Below are positions 44,943 to 55,980 of a DNA stretch of 64,000 nucleotides, piece by piece. Within the stretch, counting starts at the first letter, position 1. Each line of letters begins with the position of its first letter. This DNA is from Candidatus Sphingomonas colombiensis. GTDB lineage: Bacteria > Pseudomonadota > Alphaproteobacteria > Sphingomonadales > Sphingomonadaceae. Location: assembly GCA_029202845.1 (NCBI GenBank), contig CP119315.1, positions 2,139,001 through 2,203,000 of the forward strand. Direction: 5' to 3'. The notes below the pieces were generated by a model that did not search any database, was not told the DNA's origin, and saw only the letters and a program-made list of their open reading frames with translations. Made by a program: the position numbers and the translations under genes.

Positions 44943-46235
44943 GTGGAACAGATCGAAATACAGCAATTGCTTATGGCGGCCCGGCGCGCGGGCGAGGCGG
45001 GCCGACCAGAGGAAGCGGCTGGCCTCTATCATCGGATATTGGCGGGCGCCGGGGAACAGGCCGCCGCGCTGAACGCGCTTGGGATGATGTCTCTGGGGAG
45101 CGGCGATCATTCCGCCGCGGTGGGCTGGTTTCAGCGGTGCGTGAGCGCCGATCCGCAGGCGCCCGATCTTCAAATGAATCTGGCCACGGCCTATCGTCGG
45201 CTGGGCGACTTGGCGGGCGAACGCGCGGCGCTGGAAGGCGCACTTTCGCTTGACCAGCGCCATTTCATGGCACTGGTGCGCCTGGCCGAGCTTCACGAGC
45301 GGACGGGCGAAAACGCGCGCGCGGCGGAGCGGTGGCGGGGCGTCGTCGCGATGGGGGCGATGATCGATGAACGCTCTCCCGCGCTCGACGGGTTGCTGGC
45401 GCATGCGCAAGACTTTGTGGCACGCGATCAGGCCCGGTTTGCGGCCGTTACCGACGAGGGCCTGGCCGAGCTTCGCGGAGAATTGGACGCGCATGAGAAG
45501 CGGCGCTTCGACGCGTGCATCGATCATGCGCTTGGCCGGCGCAGCATCTACGTCAATCAATGCGCGGGAATGCACTTTCCGTTCCTGCCGGCCGAGGAAT
45601 TCTTCGATCGCGAGCATTTTCCATGGCTGGCGGAGATCGAGGCCAAAACCGCTGTTATCCGCGCCGAGCTTGAGGCGATCCTCGCGGAGGATGCCGGCGC
45701 GATCCTCCCTTATGTGAACATGAAGGCCGGAACGCCGGCCAACAAATGGACCCCGCTGGACGGATCGCTCACCTGGGGTGCGCTGCATCTGTGGAAAGAC
45801 GGCAAGCGGAACGAGGCGGCCTGCGCCCGTGCCCCGCAAACAGCAGCCGCGGTAGAGGCGATCCCGCTATCCGACCTGCCGGGGAATACGCCGACCGTCT
45901 TTTTCTCGATCCTGCGGCCCGGTGCGCATTTGCCTGCGCATTCGGGAGTCAGCAACGTCCGCTCGATCGTGCATCTGCCGCTGATCGTGCCGGAGGCGTG
46001 CGAGTTCCGCGTCGGTGGAGAAACGCGGATTTGGGAGGAGGGTAAGGCCTGGGTGTTCGACGATACGATCGAGCATGAGGCATGGAACCGTTCCGATCGC
46101 GCGCGGGCGATTCTGATCTTCGACGTGTGGAACCCGTATATTTCCGACACAGAGCGAAAGATGCTGCGCAAATTCTACGAGATTTCATCGGCGAACCGCG
46201 ATCTCGCCGGGCAGGGGATCAACGTCGCCGATTGA
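44943..46235 (+). CDS. TPR-aspartyl/asparaginyl beta-hydroxylase fusion
   Basis: A 430-residue protein. Residues 1-150 are TPR-like helices (EEAAGLYHRILAGAGEQAAALNAL, then PDLQMNLATAYRRLGDLAGE). Residues 200-400 form an AspH-type 2-oxoglutarate/Fe oxygenase (PF05118): PYVNMKAGTPANKW, HLPAHSGVSNVRSIVHLPL with His333, FDDTIEHEAWNRSDRARAI with His378, and Arg388 for 2-oxoglutarate. Spacing His-His of 45 is near the 50 of mammalian AspH. GTG 44943 was chosen as start of the first TPR; no strong ribosome site seen. Predicted to hydroxylate Asp/Asn or a similar group in a peptide. Confidence 0.85.
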   Translation: MEQIEIQQLLMAARRAGEAGRPEEAAGLYHRILAGAGEQAAALNALGMMSLGSGDHSAAVGWFQRCVSADPQAPDLQMNLATAYRRLGDLAGERAALEGALSLDQRHFMALVRLAELHERTGENARAAERWRGVVAMGAMIDERSPALDGLLAHAQDFVARDQARFAAVTDEGLAELRGELDAHEKRRFDACIDHALGRRSIYVNQCAGMHFPFLPAEEFFDREHFPWLAEIEAKTAVIRAELEAILAEDAGAILPYVNMKAGTPANKWTPLDGSLTWGALHLWKDGKRNEAACARAPQTAAAVEAIPLSDLPGNTPTVFFSILRPGAHLPAHSGVSNVRSIVHLPLIVPEACEFRVGGETRIWEEGKAWVFDDTIEHEAWNRSDRARAILIFDVWNPYISDTERKMLRKFYEISSANRDLAGQGINVAD

Positions 46236-46260
46236 GCGCCGCCGCCGCGGATGTCGCAAG

Positions 46261-47235
46261 TCAGATGCGGAGTTGTGCGTCGATGATCGCCGCCGGAACG
46301 TGTGCGTCGCGTTGCGTCGCCTGTTCCACCCAGGCCCGCGCGGCGGCGATTTCCGGCGCAAGTGTTGCTACGAGCGCGTCGCGCCGCGCGAGCCTCGCTT
46401 CATTGTCGAACGGCACCGACGGCTGTTTGGAATAGGATGAGAACAGCGGCCCGGAAACCACCTCGCGCAATGTCTCGGTCGTAGCGTCGATTTCGAGATG
46501 GCGTGCGCCGGCCGTCAGCGTCGGCAGCGGATCGTTGAAGAACGATTCCGCATCGAGCGTGCGGGCATTGGGAGACGCCGCCAACGCGCTCTCGAACGCC
46601 TTCATCTGCCCATGCCAAAGCGCGGCCGCGCGCTCGGCGACGGATAGCTCGCCGAGATTGCCCAAATGCGCGTCTAGCTGGCTGGTTATGCGCTTCACCC
46701 AATCCCGATGGTTATCGCTCCGCAAGATCGCGAGCAGATAATCCTCCAGCGTGGCGAACAGCATGATTGCCCGCATCGGCGCGACTGAGTGTTGAGCGAG
46801 CGCCGGAAGCAGGAAATTCACCGGCACGTTGGCCTTGATCAATGTCGCCGATTCTGGCCGATAGCGTTTGCCAAGCATTGCGGTCGTCAACGCCAGTCGC
46901 GTCGGATCAGGCGCTAGCGCCAATTGCCGCAGCGCCAGCGGCTCCCGCAATACAAGGTTGCCGCCGAGAAAATCGAGCGCCCGTGCCAGCAGGGTCGATC
47001 CGCAATGCGCGATATGGAAGATCCAGCTTGTCGATTGCGGTGGCGGGATATCGCGGGTGATCGCGGCGAGCGGCAGGCGCATCGAGCCATCGTCGGCTGG
47101 TGAGATGCGATTATCCAGAAATATCGATCGCTGATAAGCGGCCCGGTCCATCGGCACGAATATCGCATCACCCGCATCGAACGAATGCAAATAATGGTCG
47201 GGGGAGGAAAACAGCTCGTTGAGTGTCAGCGTCAT
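46261..47235 (-). CDS. Sulfotransferase-like protein B
   Basis: A 324-residue paralog of the 43837 gene. SWIFHIAHCGSTLLARALDF (70-89) aligns with the A copy (FHSAYCCSTLLARALD), and LREPLALRQLAL follows as LKEP does in A. The remainder is diverged (for example RSDNHRDWVKRITSQLDAHL). ATG 47235; divergent from the TauD-like gene with 48 bp between start codons, so one control region likely serves both. Function inferred only. Confidence 0.75.
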   Translation of the reverse strand: MTLTLNELFSSPDHYLHSFDAGDAIFVPMDRAAYQRSIFLDNRISPADDGSMRLPLAAITRDIPPPQSTSWIFHIAHCGSTLLARALDFLGGNLVLREPLALRQLALAPDPTRLALTTAMLGKRYRPESATLIKANVPVNFLLPALAQHSVAPMRAIMLFATLEDYLLAILRSDNHRDWVKRITSQLDAHLGNLGELSVAERAAALWHGQMKAFESALAASPNARTLDAESFFNDPLPTLTAGARHLEIDATTETLREVVSGPLFSSYSKQPSVPFDNEARLARRDALVATLAPEIAAARAWVEQATQRDAHVPAAIIDAQLRI

Positions 47236-47283
47236 CGCGCAGGGGTATAGCTTGCCCCCGCGGAAGCGGCTATCCCCGCGCTT

Positions 47284-48249
47284 ATGCCGCAAATATACCT
47301 TCCGACGCGAGAGCGCCCGCAGGTCGTGGTCGAAGCAAGCGCCGGAGAGACCATTCTCTCGCTCGATTCCGCGACGATCATCGAACTCTATAAAATGCAT
47401 GGCGCGTTGCTGTTTCGCGGCTTTGGTGCCGATGTTGAGCAGTTCAGGAAGTTTACGCGGATTTTCTCCGCAACGTCTGTGCTGAACGAAAGCCCTGGGC
47501 GACAGGCGATCGATCAGGACGCCAATATTCACACGGTTGATGGCGGTGTTCGGGAATTTTCCCTTCATCCAGAACTTTCGCGTGAGCCGTGGAAGCCGGA
47601 TATGGCGATGTTCTGCTGCCTTTCCGCGCCAAGTTCAGGTGGGCAGACGACTATATGTGACGGCGTGCAACTGGTGCGTGAGCTGCCGGAGCAATTGCGG
47701 GCGCGGCTGGAGGGGCGTCGCCTTCTTTATATCAAGGCGACCTGGCCGGAGTTATTGGAGTTTTGGCTCGGCACCCGCTCGCCGAGCGACCAGCAACTGC
47801 TATCCCCGCCTGCGTCCTGTCCTTACGATTTTCGACGCATAGACGGTCAAATCGTCCGAATTTTTACGCGGCCGATGCTTCATCGTCCGATGTTTATCGA
47901 TGCGCCGGCGTTCGGCAACTTTTTGCTTTTTGCTCGCTTCAACAACAATCGCCCGGATTTTCCGTTGCTCGACGACGGTTATCCTGTCCCTGAGGCATGG
48001 CTTCAGGGGATCAAGGCCACGGGCGATCGGCTGAAGGTGGCGATCGATTGGCGCAATGGCGACGTGCTGATGCTGGACAACACCCGCTTCATGCACGGGC
48101 GCGCCGCTATCCTTGATCCGGGCGAGCGCTTGATCGCAACTTACTTCGGCTACCTCCGCTTCGCGCTCCCCGATTCGGAAGAGCCGACGGATCCGATCTG
48201 GCGCAAGCAGGATTTTCGGCCGCCTTTTCCGCCCGATTTGCCGCGATAA
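47284..48249 (+). CDS. TauD/SyrP-like 2OG-Fe(II) oxygenase
   Basis: A 321-residue oxygenase of the TauD/TfdA family (PF02668). Facial triad: FSLHPELS with His95 and Glu97 (HxE rather than HxD), and RFMHGRAAI with His271; GERLIATYFGYLRF supplies the 2-oxoglutarate Arg. The pattern CLSAPSSGGQTTICDG resembles SyrP-like hydroxylases of amino acids in peptide natural-product pathways, where HxE is usual. The frame is open from ATG 47284. GC is slightly lower than the core genes. Confidence 0.87.
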   Translation: MPQIYLPTRERPQVVVEASAGETILSLDSATIIELYKMHGALLFRGFGADVEQFRKFTRIFSATSVLNESPGRQAIDQDANIHTVDGGVREFSLHPELSREPWKPDMAMFCCLSAPSSGGQTTICDGVQLVRELPEQLRARLEGRRLLYIKATWPELLEFWLGTRSPSDQQLLSPPASCPYDFRRIDGQIVRIFTRPMLHRPMFIDAPAFGNFLLFARFNNNRPDFPLLDDGYPVPEAWLQGIKATGDRLKVAIDWRNGDVLMLDNTRFMHGRAAILDPGERLIATYFGYLRFALPDSEEPTDPIWRKQDFRPPFPPDLPR

Positions 48250-48276
48250 GAATTACGGCGCGCCCAGAAATAGCGA

Positions 48277-48303
48277 GGCCGGCCCGATGCGATCGAGCCG
48301 GCC
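48277..48303. terminator. Hairpin between TauD-like gene and clpB
   Basis: GGCCGGC (48277-48283) pairs with GCCGGCC (48297-48303) across a 13-nt loop. It is between convergent stop codons; no T run, moderate support. Confidence 0.45.
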
Positions 48304-48339
48304 GCCGCTTGAAGTGTGGTGCGCGGTTATGGTGGCGCG

Positions 48340-50919
<2,580 letters not shown>

Positions 50920-51047
50920 GATGCTCCCCTTGAGATGGCAGGGATGTAATGTTGTATTTTTACCACACAAGGGGGTGGGGCAACGACAGTAGAGATAGCA
51001 ACGGATTGGGGATACAACAGTTGCAAATCAAAACAGGAGAGCGACTC

Positions 51048-51821
51048 ATGGCCACGCTGGCGACCGTGGACACCAAACCGCATTACGCCCCCGGTGAATG
51101 GGAGGCGCGGGTCGATCTCGCGGCGGCCTATCGGCTCGTTGCCTATTACGGCTGGGACGATCTGATCTTCACGCATCTGTCGGCGCGCGTGCCGGGGCCG
51201 GAACATCATTTCCTCATCAACCCCTATGACATGATGTTCGAGGAGATCACCGCCTCCAGCCTCGTCAAGATCGATGTGGAAGGCAATCCCGTCGGCGCGA
51301 CGACGCACCCGGTCAATCCCGCCGGCTTTACGATCCACTCCGCGATCCACATGGCGCGCGAGGATGCGCATGCCGTGATGCACCTGCATACGCCGCACGG
51401 GCAGGCGGTGTCGGCGATGGAATTCGGGCTGTTGCCACATACCCAGACCTCGATGATCGCGGGGCACGATGTCGCTTATCACGACTATGAGGGCATCGCG
51501 ACCGATCTCGATGAGCGCGAACGGCTGGTCGCCGACATTGGCGACAAGCACGCGATGATCCTGCGCAACCACGGCACGCTGACGGTGGGGGAGAGCGTCG
51601 GCGCGTGCTTCCTGCGGCTCTATTTCCTGGAGCGCGCGTGCGAGGCGCAGGTGCTGATGCTGTCGGCCGGCAAGGATAATCTCAACAATCCGCCGCAGGG
51701 CGTGGAGGACAAGGTGGCACGTCAGTCCAATCCAAAGGGCATGGGAATGCTGGCCGAGCGGCTGGCGTGGCCGGCGCTGCTCAGGAAGCTCGACCGGATC
51801 GATCCGAGCTTCAGGGACTGA
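51048..51821 (+). CDS. Class II aldolase/adducin family protein
   Basis: A 257-residue zinc-dependent aldolase-fold protein (PF00596). YYGWDDLIFTHLSARVPG, AVMHLHTPHGQAVSAM (His-x-His) and MILRNHGTLTVGESV (His) supply zinc ligands. Acts on sugar phosphates or similar hydroxy acids in related enzymes; the substrate here is unknown and many members are non-aldolase. ATG 51048 has AGGAGAGCG. Divergent from clpB. Confidence 0.88.
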   Translation: MATLATVDTKPHYAPGEWEARVDLAAAYRLVAYYGWDDLIFTHLSARVPGPEHHFLINPYDMMFEEITASSLVKIDVEGNPVGATTHPVNPAGFTIHSAIHMAREDAHAVMHLHTPHGQAVSAMEFGLLPHTQTSMIAGHDVAYHDYEGIATDLDERERLVADIGDKHAMILRNHGTLTVGESVGACFLRLYFLERACEAQVLMLSAGKDNLNNPPQGVEDKVARQSNPKGMGMLAERLAWPALLRKLDRIDPSFRD

Positions 51822-51906
51822 GCTGGGGCGGGGAGGTGTCAAAAAGGGCGGCTCCCCGCGCTTTGCCAAATTCAGCGTGGACCGATCGGGCGCGGCGAAA
51901 CGCGCG

Positions 51907-52968
51907 TCAGCTCGCCTCCAAAACCATGTTGAACGGCCCCTCCGTCGCGCGGCGGACCTTGCTGAACCCACCCTCGCGAACGATCCCGGAGAGCCTTGCC
52001 TCGCCGGCCTGCGCACCAAGCCCTTCACCCACTTCCTGATCGAGCGAAGTCGGCACGCAGATCATCGTCGACGCGTTGTAATAGAGGCGGCCGACCGGAT
52101 TGAGGTTCTGCTCCGGTTGGTCGCCGGCGATCGGCTCGACGATCATCCAGCGTCCGCCGGGTGCCAGGATGCGACGCATATGCGCGGCGCACCCGCGCGG
52201 ATCGCCCATATCGTGCAGGCAATCGAACATGGTGACGAGATCGAAATCGCGTTCGGCAATCTCCTTCGCGGTGGAGGTTTCGAAGCGAACCCGCTCGCTC
52301 AGCCCGTGTTTCGCGGCGTGGCGACGCGCTTCCTCGATCGAAGGTTCGTGGAAATCATAACCGATGAACGCGCTTTCGGGATAAGCCTGCGCCATCAGCA
52401 GCGTGGAAAAGCCGACGCCGCACCCGACGTCCGCCACTTTCGCGCCGGCCCGCAGCTTCGCCTCCGCGCCGTCGAGTGCCGGAATCCATGACTGAACGAT
52501 ATTGTTGACATAGCCGGGCCGGAAAAACGCGCCGGTCGCGCAGAACAGGCATCCGGCATGATCGCCCCAGCGCACGCCGGTGCCGTTGCGGAAACATTCC
52601 TCGACCCTCGGCTCGGCCTCGATCATCGCGGCGACCAGCTCGAACGCGCCGGCCAGATAGACCGGGCTGTCGCTGTTCTCGAAAACCATCGCCTGTTCGG
52701 GCGACAGGCTGAATTCATCCTCGGCCGGATCAAAGTCGATATAGCCATTGGCCGCCTGCGCCAGCGCCCATTCGCGGACGTAGCGCTCGTGCAGGCCGCC
52801 TGCTCTGCGCGCGAGTTCGGCCGCGTTGGCGGGGGCGGACGAAAGGGCTTTGAACAGCCCCAGCCGAAAGCCCAGTCGAACGGTGGGCACGCTCATCGCG
52901 CCGCCCAGATCGCCCAGCATCTTCCCTACAAAGGCGTGCAGCTTCGCTTCGTCGATCGCCGCGGACAT
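51907..52968 (-). CDS. SAM-dependent methyltransferase with winged-helix N-domain
   Basis: A 353-residue protein of the Rv2258c-type methyltransferases. Residues 20-85 look like a winged-helix (TVRLGFRLGLFKALSSAPANAAEL); residues 165-300 are a class I methyltransferase with VADVGCGVGFSTLLMAQAYP (motif I), GYDFHEPSIEEA and VTMFDCLHDMGDP. ATG 52968 is preceded by GGAGAGG. Convergent to the aldolase gene; substrate unknown. Confidence 0.86.
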   Translation of the reverse strand: MSAAIDEAKLHAFVGKMLGDLGGAMSVPTVRLGFRLGLFKALSSAPANAAELARRAGGLHERYVREWALAQAANGYIDFDPAEDEFSLSPEQAMVFENSDSPVYLAGAFELVAAMIEAEPRVEECFRNGTGVRWGDHAGCLFCATGAFFRPGYVNNIVQSWIPALDGAEAKLRAGAKVADVGCGVGFSTLLMAQAYPESAFIGYDFHEPSIEEARRHAAKHGLSERVRFETSTAKEIAERDFDLVTMFDCLHDMGDPRGCAAHMRRILAPGGRWMIVEPIAGDQPEQNLNPVGRLYYNASTMICVPTSLDQEVGEGLGAQAGEARLSGIVREGGFSKVRRATEGPFNMVLEAS

Positions 52969-53093
52969 GATCCTCTCCTGTGGTTGCTCGGTCTCCGGGT
53001 TGGGAGAGTGCACGTGAAAATATCACAGCGGCGCGCGGGCGGTGAATTGGTGGAAACCGCCACGTCGCGCCGGAAGAGGGCAGGGCACGGGCA

Positions 53094-53129
53094 AAGAAAA
53101 AAGGCCCCGGCAATCGCTGCCGGGGCCTT
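53094..53129 (-). terminator. pnp operon terminator
   Basis: On the minus strand a 12-bp stem (53129-53118 with 53112-53101) is followed by TTTTTTC, a textbook intrinsic terminator 29 nt after the pnp stop codon. Confidence 0.9.
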
Positions 53130-53157
53130 CTTCATTTTGCCTTGAGCGGCGATGCGA

Positions 53158-55494
53158 TCAGTCGCGGTCGCCGGTCAGGAAGGCAGGGGCGAACTCGGGC
53201 GCGGGGCCGTCGTCCTTGCCGCCTTCGCTGCGCTCACGACGCGGGCCGCGATCACGGCGCGGGCCACGATCGCCACCACGGTCACCACCGCGATCGCCAC
53301 CACGGCCGCCGCGATCACCACCACGATCGCCGCCGTCGCGACGCGGGCCGCGATCACCGCGATCAGCGCGCGGTTCGCGTGCCGGGCGGGTGTCTTCCAG
53401 CTCGGCGCCGGTTTCCTGATCGACGACGCGCATCGACAGGCGAACCTTGCCGCGCGGATCGATCTCAAGCACCTTGACCTTGACTTCCTGGCCTTCGCTC
53501 AGGACGTCGGAGACCTTCTCGACGCGCTCGTTCTTGATTTCGGAGACGTGGACGAGGCCGTCCTTGCCGCCCATGAAATTCACGAACGCACCGAAATCGA
53601 CGAGGTTGACGACCTTGCCGTTGTAGATCTTGCCGACTTCGGCTTCCTCGACGATGCCCTTGATCCAGTTCATCGCCGCTTCGATCTGCGCGCCATCCGA
53701 GGAGCTGATCTTGATCACGCCCTCATCGTCGATGTCGACCTTCGCGCCGGTGGTGGCGACGATCTCGCGGATCACCTTGCCGCCGGTGCCGATCACGTCG
53801 CGGATCTTCGACTTGTCGATCTGCATCGTCTCGATGCGCGGCGCATGGGCGGAAAGCTCGGTGCGGGTTTCGCCCAGCGCCTTGTTCATTTCGCCCAGGA
53901 TGTGCGCGCGGCCTTCATGCGCCTGCGCCAGCGCGACCTTCATGATCTCCTCGGTGATACCGGCGATCTTGATGTCCATCTGGAGCGAGGTGATGCCTTC
54001 GCTGGTGCCGGCCACCTTGAAATCCATGTCGCCGAGGTGATCCTCGTCGCCCAGAATGTCGCTGAGCACCGCGAAGTTCTTGCCTTCGAGGATCAGGCCC
54101 ATCGCGATGCCGGAAACCGGGCGCTTGATCGGCACGCCGGCATCCATCAGCGCGAGGCTGCCGCCGCAGACCGTCGCCATCGAGGACGAGCCGTTGCTCT
54201 CCGTGATGTCGCTGGTGACGCGGATCGTGTACGGGAACTCTTCCTTCGACGGAAGCACTGCGTGTAGCGCGCGCCAGGCGAGCTTGCCGTGGCCGATGTC
54301 GCGGCGGCTGGGCGCCCCGAAACGACCAACTTCACCGACCGAATACGGCGGGAAGTTATAGTGCAGCATGAAGTGCTGATACGACAGGCCGTTCAGGCCG
54401 TCGATCATCTGCTCCGCGTCACGCGTGCCGAGTGTGGTGGTGGCGATGGTCTGCGTCTCGCCGCGCGTGAACAGCGCCGAGCCATGCGCACGCGGCAGGA
54501 AGTGGACCTCGGCCGCGATCGGGCGGACGGTCTTGGTGTCGCGGCCGTCGATGCGGCGGCCGGTCTTCAGGATCGCGCCACGGACGATTTCCGCTTCGAG
54601 CTTCTTGACCAGCTTCTGCGCGGCCATCTGCTCCTGCGGGGTGCGCTCGGCCATCGCCGCCTTCGCCTTCGCGCGCGCCGCGTTGAGCGCGTTCGAGCGG
54701 GCCGACTTGTCGACCAGCTTATAGGCGGCGTCGATGTCCTTGCCGACCAGCTTCTTCAGCTCGGCCTTCACCTTCGACGTATCGTCGGCGACCTTCAGCT
54801 CCCACGGCTCCTTCGCGGCCTTCTCGGCCAGGTCGATGATCGCGTTGATCACCTGCTGCGACGCGTTGTGCGCGAACATCACCGCGCCGAGCATGATCTC
54901 TTCCGACAGCTCCTTGGCTTCGGATTCGACCATCATCACCGCGTTGTGCGTGGCGGCGACGACCAGATCCAGTTCGCCCTCGGCGATTTCGGCGTCGGTC
55001 GGGTTCAGCTGATATTCGCCGTCCTTGTAACCGACGCGGGCGGCGCCGATCGGGCCCATGAAGGGCACGCCCGACAGCGTGAGCGCGGCGGAGGCGGCGA
55101 TCATCGCCAGAACGTCCGGCTCGTTCTCGCCGTCATAGCTCAGAACCTGCGCGATCACGTTGACTTCGTTGTAGAAGCCTTCCGGGAACAGCGGGCGGAT
55201 CGGGCGATCGGTGAGGCGGCTGATCAGCGTCTCACGCTCGCTCGCTCCACGCTCGCGCTTGAAGAAGCCGCCCGGAATACGACCGGCGGCGGAGAATTTT
55301 TCCTGATAATGGACGGTGAGGGGGAAGAAATCCTGCCCTTCCTTGACCGTCTTGGCAGCGGTGACGGCGCACAGCACGACCGTTTCGCCGAGCGTCGCGA
55401 GCACCGCGCCGTCGGCCTGGCGTGCAACGCGGCCGGTTTCGAGCGTCAGGGTCTTTCCGCCCCACTCGATGCTTACCTTTTGGGTGTCGAACAT
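53158..55494 (-). CDS. pnp: Polynucleotide phosphorylase
   Basis: A 778-residue exoribonuclease of the degradosome. Two RNase PH-like domains (with FFKRERGASERETL and SLALMDAGVPI), a KH domain (IRDVIGTGGKVIREIV) and an S1 domain (GKVVNLVDFGAFVNFMGGKDG). After about residue 705 comes an Asp/Arg/Gly-rich tail of repeated RGGDRGG units, typical length extra for alphaproteobacteria and suited to bind RNA or RNase E. ATG 55494 is standard. Confidence 0.98.
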   Translation of the reverse strand: MFDTQKVSIEWGGKTLTLETGRVARQADGAVLATLGETVVLCAVTAAKTVKEGQDFFPLTVHYQEKFSAAGRIPGGFFKRERGASERETLISRLTDRPIRPLFPEGFYNEVNVIAQVLSYDGENEPDVLAMIAASAALTLSGVPFMGPIGAARVGYKDGEYQLNPTDAEIAEGELDLVVAATHNAVMMVESEAKELSEEIMLGAVMFAHNASQQVINAIIDLAEKAAKEPWELKVADDTSKVKAELKKLVGKDIDAAYKLVDKSARSNALNAARAKAKAAMAERTPQEQMAAQKLVKKLEAEIVRGAILKTGRRIDGRDTKTVRPIAAEVHFLPRAHGSALFTRGETQTIATTTLGTRDAEQMIDGLNGLSYQHFMLHYNFPPYSVGEVGRFGAPSRRDIGHGKLAWRALHAVLPSKEEFPYTIRVTSDITESNGSSSMATVCGGSLALMDAGVPIKRPVSGIAMGLILEGKNFAVLSDILGDEDHLGDMDFKVAGTSEGITSLQMDIKIAGITEEIMKVALAQAHEGRAHILGEMNKALGETRTELSAHAPRIETMQIDKSKIRDVIGTGGKVIREIVATTGAKVDIDDEGVIKISSSDGAQIEAAMNWIKGIVEEAEVGKIYNGKVVNLVDFGAFVNFMGGKDGLVHVSEIKNERVEKVSDVLSEGQEVKVKVLEIDPRGKVRLSMRVVDQETGAELEDTRPAREPRADRGDRGPRRDGGDRGGDRGGRGGDRGGDRGGDRGPRRDRGPRRERSEGGKDDGPAPEFAPAFLTGDRD

Positions 55495-55545
55495 TTTATT
55501 TCCTTTGGACCGGCCGCCCTATGCGACCGGGGCCTAGAGGGGCGC

Positions 55546-55568
55546 CCACGAAAGTACTGCTTTCGTGG
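55546..55568 (-). promoter_or_regulatory. Hairpin in the pnp 5' leader
   Basis: A perfect 9-bp stem CCACGAAAG/CTTTCGTGG with a 5-nt loop, 51 nt upstream of the pnp start codon. In enteric bacteria a leader stem cut by RNase III allows Pnp autocontrol; this stem is a candidate for a similar role. Confidence 0.5.
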
Positions 55569-55658
55569 AAACCCGGTGTGCAGGCTGTCCGGCCTGCGCG
55601 GTGTTGGGCGAGATTTCGCCCATGCCCGTCCGCCGGATTGCGGAAGGGGCGAATACGA

Positions 55659-55683
55659 GAAGGGCGCCGCGAGGGCGCCCTTC
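55659..55683 (-). terminator. rpsO-pnp intergenic hairpin
   Basis: A 10-bp stem GAAGGGCGCC (55659-55668) with GGCGCCCTTC (55674-55683), immediately after the rpsO stop. On the minus strand TCTCGTATTCG follows, so it is likely a partial terminator or a 3'-protecting stem. Confidence 0.6.
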
Positions 55684-55686
55684 CAA

Positions 55687-55956
55687 TTACTTGCGAAGAC
55701 CGAGCTTCGCGATGAGGGCGAGGTAGCGAGCCCCGTCCTTTTTGCGGAGATAGTCGAGCAGCGAACGACGCTGGTTGACCATCATCAGCAGGCCGCGGCG
55801 GGAGTGATTGTCCTTCGCGTGGCCCTTGAAGTGCTCGGTCAGGTTGCGGATACGCTCCGTAAGGATCGCGACCTGCACCTCGGGGGAGCCGGTGTCGCCT
55901 TCCTGGCGGGCATGTTCCTTGATGACTTCCTGACGGCGCTCTGCGGTAATCGTCAT
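55687..55956 (-). CDS. rpsO: 30S ribosomal protein S15
   Basis: An 89-residue primary 16S rRNA-binding protein. TAERRQEVIKEHARQEGDTG, SPEVQVAILTERIRNLTEH and HSRRGLLMMVNQRRSLLDYL are diagnostic. Normal length. Lies between truB and pnp as in most bacteria. Confidence 0.98.
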   Translation of the reverse strand: MTITAERRQEVIKEHARQEGDTGSPEVQVAILTERIRNLTEHFKGHAKDNHSRRGLLMMVNQRRSLLDYLRKKDGARYLALIAKLGLRK

Positions 55957-55980
55957 TAAATTCAGTCCTTCGACATCATA

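Noticed and set aside
50990..51035. Sigma-32-like promoter upstream of clpB (TTTTGA, 16 nt, CCCCAAT on minus strand)
   Set aside because: Plausible for clpB, but the -35 fit is poor and several other offsets are equally good, so I do not list it as a feature.
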